Part shown: one piece after another, positions 57,801 through 64,000 of the stretch
Layout: each line of letters opens with the position of its first letter
Numbering within the stretch: the stretch's first letter is position 1
Assembly: GCA_033085395.1 (NCBI GenBank)
Contig: JANQBS010000086.1
Span: 62,001 to 126,000, forward strand
Reading direction: 5' to 3'
Length of the DNA stretch: 64,000 nucleotides
Source: Xanthoparmelia taractica
Taxonomy: Eukaryota > Ascomycota > Lecanoromycetes > Lecanorales > Parmeliaceae
Notes under the pieces: model-generated
Told to the model about the DNA's origin: nothing
The model's input: only the letters and a program-made list of their open reading frames with translations
Database searches by the model: none
Made by a program: the position numbers and the translations under genes

Positions 57801-58110
57801 TCTACTTCGTACTCCCTCCCTACCCTCAATTGTTTCAGAGTCCTAAGGCTACCCAAAAATAAATACAACCCTACCCTCCACGAGCAACGAATCATATTCT
57901 CCCTATTCCTTCCAACCGACTTCTGCGCACGTGCATAAGCAACCTATCAGCCGACATCCCTCAGCGCCCGCACCCTGCAACTCTTTTCTAAGGCTGCGAC
58001 CGCGGTCACTCTGTGTGGCACCTGCCTATGCTTACCTGGTCCACCAGCTGCAAATACCGCTCTCCGCTGACGGCATCCCCGAATCCTCTATACTCCCCAC
58101 ATCCACCGCC
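54851..58110. promoter_or_regulatory. Long divergent region between C2H2 factor and Ras exchange factor
   Basis: 3.26 kb between two divergent regulatory genes. The longest open frame is 167 codons (56290-56793, plus), without any motif, and others overlap it. A run of ten G lies at 55801-55810. The region upstream of 58111 is in frame with the exchange factor from 57931 but has no ATG. I read the whole as promoter and leader sequence. Confidence 0.5.
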
Positions 58111-61100
58111 ATGTTCGATAAGGCTGACGGCGTGGCACCCCTGACCATCAATACTCGAACAAACCCAGCCAGTAAACCCCCCGTCTTCACCGCTGCCACC
58201 TTCCATTACACCGAGGAGCCCGCGCGTACCACTACCACTACAAGCCAGGCCCCGACTCAGCAACAGTTCACTCCAGCGTCAGCCATGAGGAGTCGCGCTC
58301 CGTCCGTGGGGATGCATGGCCAAGTCTTACCCCCAACCGCCTTGTACGTTCGAGCACTCTACAATTATGAATCGGATGATAGGACAAGCCTCAGCTTTCG
58401 GCAAGGAGATACAATTCAGGTCATTACACAGTTGACGAGTGGCTGGTGGGACGGTGTTATCAAAGGTGTCCGTGGATGGTTTCCTAGTAACTACTGCGTC
58501 GTGGTTACCGGGCCAGAAGAGGCTACAGCAAGAGATGCACCACAACGGACGCACGAAGGTGATCTGATAAGCGAGTCTGGTACGGATGAGGAGTATGAAG
58601 GATTCGACGATCGGTATGAGGCGAGGCATGCACCCAGGAACGACGGCTCAAAGCAGTCAATCGATGGCGCCGACAAGGAGCTAGAAGAGGCATCTTTCTG
58701 GATTCCACAAGCCACTCCAGATGGACGATTATTCTATTTTAATACGCTCACCGGCGTATCCACAATGGAACTCCCACTGGAGACACCCACCTCGGCGAAC
58801 GAGACTGGCCCGAGAGACCGGATGAATATTCATGTGCCTGATCAGACCAGGCCGCCCCCGGAAATGATGGCGCGCGGCTTGGAACGCGATGAAGATGAAT
58901 CTGAAACTGGCGATTCAGCATCAGAACTTGAGGAGTCTTCGGTACGCTCGCAGCCACGGCGGCGGCGATCTTACATCTCTGATGGCATTTCTCCAGCTGT
59001 ATCTACAGACTCTTTCGACACCTCGTCAATGGCCCACAATCGAAGTTTCGAATCGACGAACCTGGCCATGAGCGGAACGCAGCAGTCTTCCAAGGGAATC
59101 GGCACGACCACAACATCTTTCACCAGCAATCCCTTGGGCCAAGTATCTGCAGCTGCAGCTGTATCACGGTCGTTCTTTGACGATGGCAGCTCCGCCCCTC
59201 AGACCTGGACGAGGCTCGTCGAGAATATCCGCAAAGCTATCGAATCTTATCGTCAAGCAATAAACAATGCTGACCGATCAGAATATGTCCGAAAAGCTGA
59301 AGACATCTCCGATCATCTTCGAATGCTGCTTGCTGCTGCTTCAGGTACCACTGACAATCATTCGGGCAACCCTTCGATTATATCTACGAACAAGGCGCTG
59401 TACCCACACTTCCGTGACATGATGTCTCACTTCTCAAAGCTAGTTTTATCTTCGCATATTGCTTCGGCGGACTGGCCGGCACAGGATGCGTATACCAAAT
59501 GCCTTCAAGAGGCGGAAGAGGTCATACTGAGTGTGGAAAATTACGTCGAGATTGCGCGCTCGCAGCGGGGCGAAGAGATCCCACGATTGGTACCAGGCTT
59601 TTTTGCGGGTAGCAACAATGGTGGCAGCTGGCAAAATAACGGTCTGGGAAACAAGGATCCTCTTTTGGCTACTTCGTTCATGGATCAAGACGAGTATGAG
59701 CCCTATGTTGAACCTGTCGTAACCTTGGATGGTGCGTTGTTGGAGAGGATGGATGAGCTCAAACGGATTATTGTTGCCAATACTCGTCGTCTTGAAGATC
59801 AGCTTTCCATAAGAGAGAAGCTCATCACACCTTTCAGACATCGACAAATTGGAACTGCGGTTTGTCAGGCCGCCGCAAAAGTTATCGAGTTGTTTCGGCC
59901 CTGGCTCTCCGCCGTTGAGTCGATTAACCTGTCTCCATTGGGCACCGCGTTTCAGAACCCACAGCTCGTCGATTTCACGGTTCAAAAACAAAAGGTGTAT
60001 GATCTTGTCATGCAATTACTCCTCGCTTGCCAAGCAGTGGCGGCGCCATTGGGCGATGAGTGGGCCGAATGCCGGGGCGATCCGTTGGAAGAACGCCTCA
60101 ATGAAGTTCGCGTGACCGTCCGGCAATTAGAGAATTACACCTCTCAAGTCGGCTTTTCCTTGCAGTTACTGCTCGACTCTATGCCAAAAGGATCAAGCAC
60201 TCACCGGGAGTCAAGAGATGCACGCGTCTCTCGGACTCACCGCGTCACTAATGGAGGAGTCCCCTATGAAGCATCCATATACCCAACTCATTCTAAAATA
60301 CTACGACCAGCGCCATCGGACATGAACTTCCCCGTTTCTCATTCGGAGGGGGTGGAGCCAGCCGCAGAAAACTACCGTAAGCAGGACAACAATTCAAAGC
60401 TCAGGAAGTTACTTGGGGAAGTGCCTCGGGACATTGAGGAAGAGCCGTCATTCCTGAAACTTGATTACGAAGGAGAAATCTCATACGATACCAAGGTCAA
60501 TCCGCCACAATTGCGCGGCGGCACTTTGATCGCCTTAGTCGAACAGTTGACTCGGCATGACCGACTAGACTCCCATTTCAACAACACCTTCCTCCTCACC
60601 TACCGATCATTCACCACCGCGTCTGAGCTTTTCGAGATACTGGTCAAGCGTTTTAGCATCCAGCCGCCACCAGGGATCTCACAGAGCGAATACAATACAT
60701 GGGTGGAAAAGAAACAGAAGCTAATACGGCTCCGCGTAGTCAACATCCTCAAAAGCTGGTTTGACACCTATTGGATGGAGAACAGTGATGACGCCAGTAA
60801 TGAGCTTCTTCGAAGGGTTTACTCGTTCGCAAAAGACTCAATAGCAACAAGCAACACGCCAGGGTCTGGGCCGCTAATGGCTTCTGTAGAGCGAAGGATA
60901 AAGGGGCATGACCCTACGAAAGGCCTTGTCCCAACTCAAAACAGCTCGATGCCTACGCCAATCATGCCGAAGAACATGAAGAAGCTCAAGTTCCTGGATA
61001 TCGATCCTACTGAGTTTGCGAGACAATTGACAATCATCGAGTCGAGACTATATGGTAGAATCAAACCAACGGAATGTCTCAACAAGACCTGGCAAAGGAA

Positions 61101-61888
61101 GCTTGGCCCAGACGATCCAGAGCCAGCAGCCAATGTCAAAGCTTTGATATTGCACTCAAACCAACTTACGAATTGGGTTGCGGAGATGATACTGAACCAG
61201 TCAGATGTGAAGAAGAGAGTAGTTGTCATCAAGCATTTCGTATCCGTCGCAGACGTAAGCCCAAGCTACCATGTAGCCATGACTGCATCCACTAATCGAC
61301 GTACTTAGAAATGCCGCGCTATGAATAACTTCTCGACTTTGACGTCCATCATCTCAGCACTGAGTACAGCTCCTATAGGTCGTCTCACTCGGACCTGGGC
61401 ACAGGTCAATGCTCGAACGATGACGGTCTTGGAACAAATGAGAAAGTTGATGCACAGTACCAAGAACTTTGGGGAGTACAGAGAAGCGCTACATCTAGCG
61501 AATCCTCCTTGTATCCCTTTCTTTGGTACGTTGGCTGCCGAGCCTCGATGATCAGTACGGCTAATTGCGTTTGTCAGGCGTTTATCTAACCGACTTGACG
61601 TTTATCGAAGACGGCATACCCTCAGTAATCAAACGTACAGACCTCATCAACTTCGCTAAACGAGCCAAAACCGCCGACGTCATTCGCGATATCCAGCAAT
61701 ATCAAAATGTACCCTACGTTCTCAAATCTGTGCCCGATCTGCAGGACTACATATTAAGCAACATGCAAGCGGCTGGCGATGTGCATGAGATGTACGACAA
61801 GAGTCTTCAGGTTGAACCAAGGGAAAGGGAGGATGAGAAAATCACAAGGTTGGTGGATTTAGGTCTCGTAGACAAGAACCAGCTCTAG
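58111..61888 (+). CDS. CDC25: Cdc25-type Ras guanine nucleotide exchange factor
   Basis: Three exons, 58111-61254, 61309-61525 and 61578-61888, encode 1223 residues. Introns are 54 and 52 bases. An SH3 domain is at about 77-132 (ALYNYESDDRTSLSFRQGD, WWDGVIKGVRGWFPSNY). A WW-like module at 196-225 (FWIPQATPDGRLFYFN) lacks the second tryptophan (STMELPLE). A long helical middle region precedes the REM domain at about 800-850 (FNNTFLLTYRSFTTASELFE) and the catalytic Cdc25 domain from about 960 (TEFARQLTIIESRLYGRIKP, MNNFSTLTSIISALSTAPIG, YLTDLTFIEDG). It should activate Ras at the plasma membrane upstream of adenylate cyclase and MAP kinase signalling. The start is the first ATG in frame. Confidence 0.93.
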
Positions 61889-63388
61889 GTCTTTCTCGGC
61901 TATGACTCGGCTATTTTCTGGGCTTTTTTTCAGACTACGGGAAGAATAAGGAAACCATTCTCATTCCTCGAATCAGCACACAATCATTGTAACAGGGCCG
62001 CGTCTGGGTTACTTCAGATAGGATTCCGCTGACCGCTGTCGCACTTCCAGGCTCCTGTCAGAATCTGGCTTCTTATGATACCAGCACCCCTGACATACGG
62101 GTAAGAGCATGCTCTGTGTCTTGCCGGACTACAACAAACCTTTTGACCCAGCCTTACCTGAAAGAGGCAGAAGGTACTCCAGAAGTAACTCGCACACCCT
62201 CTTGTGGGGCACCACCTCGAATTCGCCTTCCGCTTGGGCACTCACCCGGCGCCAGTATAAATCATCGGCCGTCTCTTTGAGCAACTTCAAACGTTATTAT
62301 GCCTCGAGAATACCGAGAGCGCGCCTGGGCCGGTGATAGACAGATTTTCACTGCTTTTTCGAACATGGAGTTGCGGGACGACGAGACGACGATGGGGATT
62401 GTGGGACAGCAGCAAAGCATTATTTGGAAAAGTTGAAATTGATCGCCGCAGGTTTGGGCTATTGACGCCAGGCAGGCGAAGATTCACGACCTCATGATTA
62501 AAGCTGGCGCAAGTAAGATGAGCTGGCTACAGCGTTATGTATTTCTGTTTGTGTATATCTTTCCACATACCGCTAACGAAGATATGGAACTTGTCCAAGA
62601 GAAAACCTCGGACTGCTTGTGTTGATGAGAATAGAGCATAGAGAGGCGACACAAGGCATCAGCAAGTGGTATAGAAGCGAAAAGAAATTGGCATGGCTTG
62701 TCAGGCCGGGTAAGCGACTGCTCACCTTGCTCGACGTCCAATGTGGATCCCGAAAATTGATTGGGTGCGTAGACCTTGCTTGCTGTTTGTCCCAATTACT
62801 CAAGATGCATGATGCAAGACAATCCAACGGCTACCTGCAGCGGCATTGTCTCTGGGGTGCAGTAATATCATATCTGCAGGAAAAGTGACCTATCCCAATT
62901 GTGAGACAAGAGACTTATCTCATCCCGAGTCATGCCCACATAGGCACTGGCTTCGATCGCAGAGGGCCAAGCTAAGCCAACGATATTGTGTTTGCATGGG
63001 TTAGATATATGTTTGCTGTCTTTGCAGCCGGTTTTTGAAGATGTGCCCGTATTGCCGAAATGTTTCGCAAAATGTGATCAAACGCTCTATTGCAGGCTGT
63101 AGAGAAGTAAGGAGGTTTCTCGAGAGCAAAAAAAAAAGGCCCTTGCTTCGCTTTATATGTTGCCGCTAACTTTGGTCAATTCAACGACTATCAACTTTTT
63201 CCAACCTTTGCCCTCAACCACAGAACACCATCCCATCTCGCCTCACTCCCCCTTGCTGCCTTCCTACCGTCTTTAATATCCTCTTTTCACCCCTTGATCA
63301 ACGAGACTTCACTATGTTCGCACCTTCCTCCTTCTAGCACCCAGGGCACCCCCACAAGACTCGAAAAGTCGTCTACACAATTGGCAAG
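61889..63388. other. Intergenic region CDC25 to receptor gene
   Basis: 1.5 kb. All open frames are under 90 codons and lack motifs. A run of ten A lies near 63128. The last 150 bases before the next start are CT-rich, typical of a core promoter. Confidence 0.5.
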
Positions 63389-64000
63389 ATGGCTGTCATA
63401 TACGCAAGAGACAATCAACTCCACGGTCGCGGTGTCAATCTCGCAGTTATCTCCATCGTCTTCACCTTTGTCGCCGTCTGCCTCGTTGCCTCCCGCCTGG
63501 CTTCCAGGTTGACCACTGGTCGCAAGCTGCACGAAGATGACTATGCTATCATTGCCTCGGTGGTGCGTCTGGCGCCTGTCCACAGAAGCCTCCATCTCAA
63601 CTTGGTGTGCTCGTAAAGCATGGTATGCTGATTCCATGTCACAGATCTTCTCAATCGGTCTCGGTATTAGCAATGTCATCAGTGAGTACGATTCGTCAAG
63701 ATAGACTTGGCTACCCTCTCGTCAGGCCCATCAGACTGAGTAGTGCATAGGCGCCGCTCATGGAATTGGCAAAGTGATGACTAGCCTTCCTCCAGAGGAC
63801 GTTCGCAAGGCCTTGCAGGTAAATCCACACCAAGCGAAATCCGGCCTTCTAACTGGCGCAACCATCTCACGTTTCTTCTTAGGCATTCTGGGCAGCTCAG
63901 ATCTTGTACAAGTTCACAATCACACTGACAAAGACCTCGATCTGTCTCCTCTACCTGCGCATTTTCACGACTAGAAAGTTTCGGCGAACGGTGCACATCA
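63389..64000 (+). CDS. PTH11-like rhodopsin-fold membrane protein, 5' part
   Basis: The gene runs off the window. Exons are 63389-63562, 63645-63681, 63751-63818 and 63883 onward, joined by introns of 82, 69 and 64 bases with consistent phase. The first 130 or so residues contain a membrane segment (LAVISIVFTFVAVCLVAS), then LHEDDYAIIASVIFSIG, a hallmark DDYA-type motif after the first helix, followed by GAAHGIGK and WAAQILYKFTITLTKTSICL. This pattern belongs to the fungal integral membrane proteins with a rhodopsin-like domain (PTH11-related), seven-helix proteins of which PTH11 senses host surface cues. Here the missing C-terminal half decides subtype, for example whether a CFEM domain is present; none precedes the helices. 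Ligand and role are unknown. Confidence 0.8.

Noticed and set aside
57931..58110. 5' extension of the CDC25 frame
   Set aside because: Open in frame but without an ATG; the first ATG is at 58111, so this is leader.

Overview
This is a stretch of nuclear DNA from a filamentous ascomycete (Pezizomycotina). Genes lie on both strands and most are interrupted by short GT-AG introns of about 47 to 140 bases. The protein families also point there: a Scc3/STAG cohesin subunit, Pot1, an FMP27-type bridge protein, a NimE-like cyclin B, a two-domain FEX fluoride exporter, a fungal UreD, a Cdc25-type Ras exchange factor and a PTH11-like rhodopsin-fold receptor. A Dothideomycete or related class is possible, but the sequence alone does not settle the class. 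Exon-intron models were built by hand from splice signals, reading phase and family conservation.

Layout. 0-9 kb: a small secreted cysteine-containing protein, aprataxin-like HNT3 (+), an IRC22/TRAP-alpha-like ER protein (-), a CCCH zinc-finger protein with a NYN-like domain (+) and the telomere protein Pot1 (-). 9.6-17 kb: a zinc-dependent medium-chain dehydrogenase carrying a one-base frameshift (+), cohesin SCC3 (+), and a decayed GH128-type glycosidase relic (+). 17-27 kb: UreD (-), a paraoxonase/arylesterase-like protein (-) with an 83-base hairpin upstream, RNA polymerase III subunit RPC4 (-) and a transcription factor with a C-terminal Zn2Cys6 cluster (-). 30-42.6 kb: a B-type cyclin with a 12-base first exon (+) and a 3010-residue FMP27 lipid-bridge protein (-). 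43-52 kb: two small genes that diverge from each other, uracil phosphoribosyltransferase (-) divergent from FEX (+), a GH16 wall glycosidase (+) and an Ala/Pro-repeat secreted protein (+). 52-64 kb: a C2H2/fungal_trans transcription factor (-), an SH3-RasGEF (+), and the 5' part of a PTH11-like receptor that runs off the window end.

The genes are mostly independent housekeeping and regulatory genes (DNA repair, telomere, cohesion, cell cycle, Pol III, Ras signalling, lipid transfer, fluoride and pyrimidine handling, wall). There is no secondary-metabolite cluster, no intact transposon, no CRISPR array, and no tRNA or rRNA gene that I could recognise. I do not see a convincing new multi-gene system. 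The points most worth a second look are the frameshifted dehydrogenase, the GH128 relic, the promoter hairpin, the mini-exon of the cyclin, the repeat protein that is open in several frames, and two less familiar nucleic-acid-binding architectures (the CCCH/NYN-like protein and the C-terminal zinc-cluster factor).
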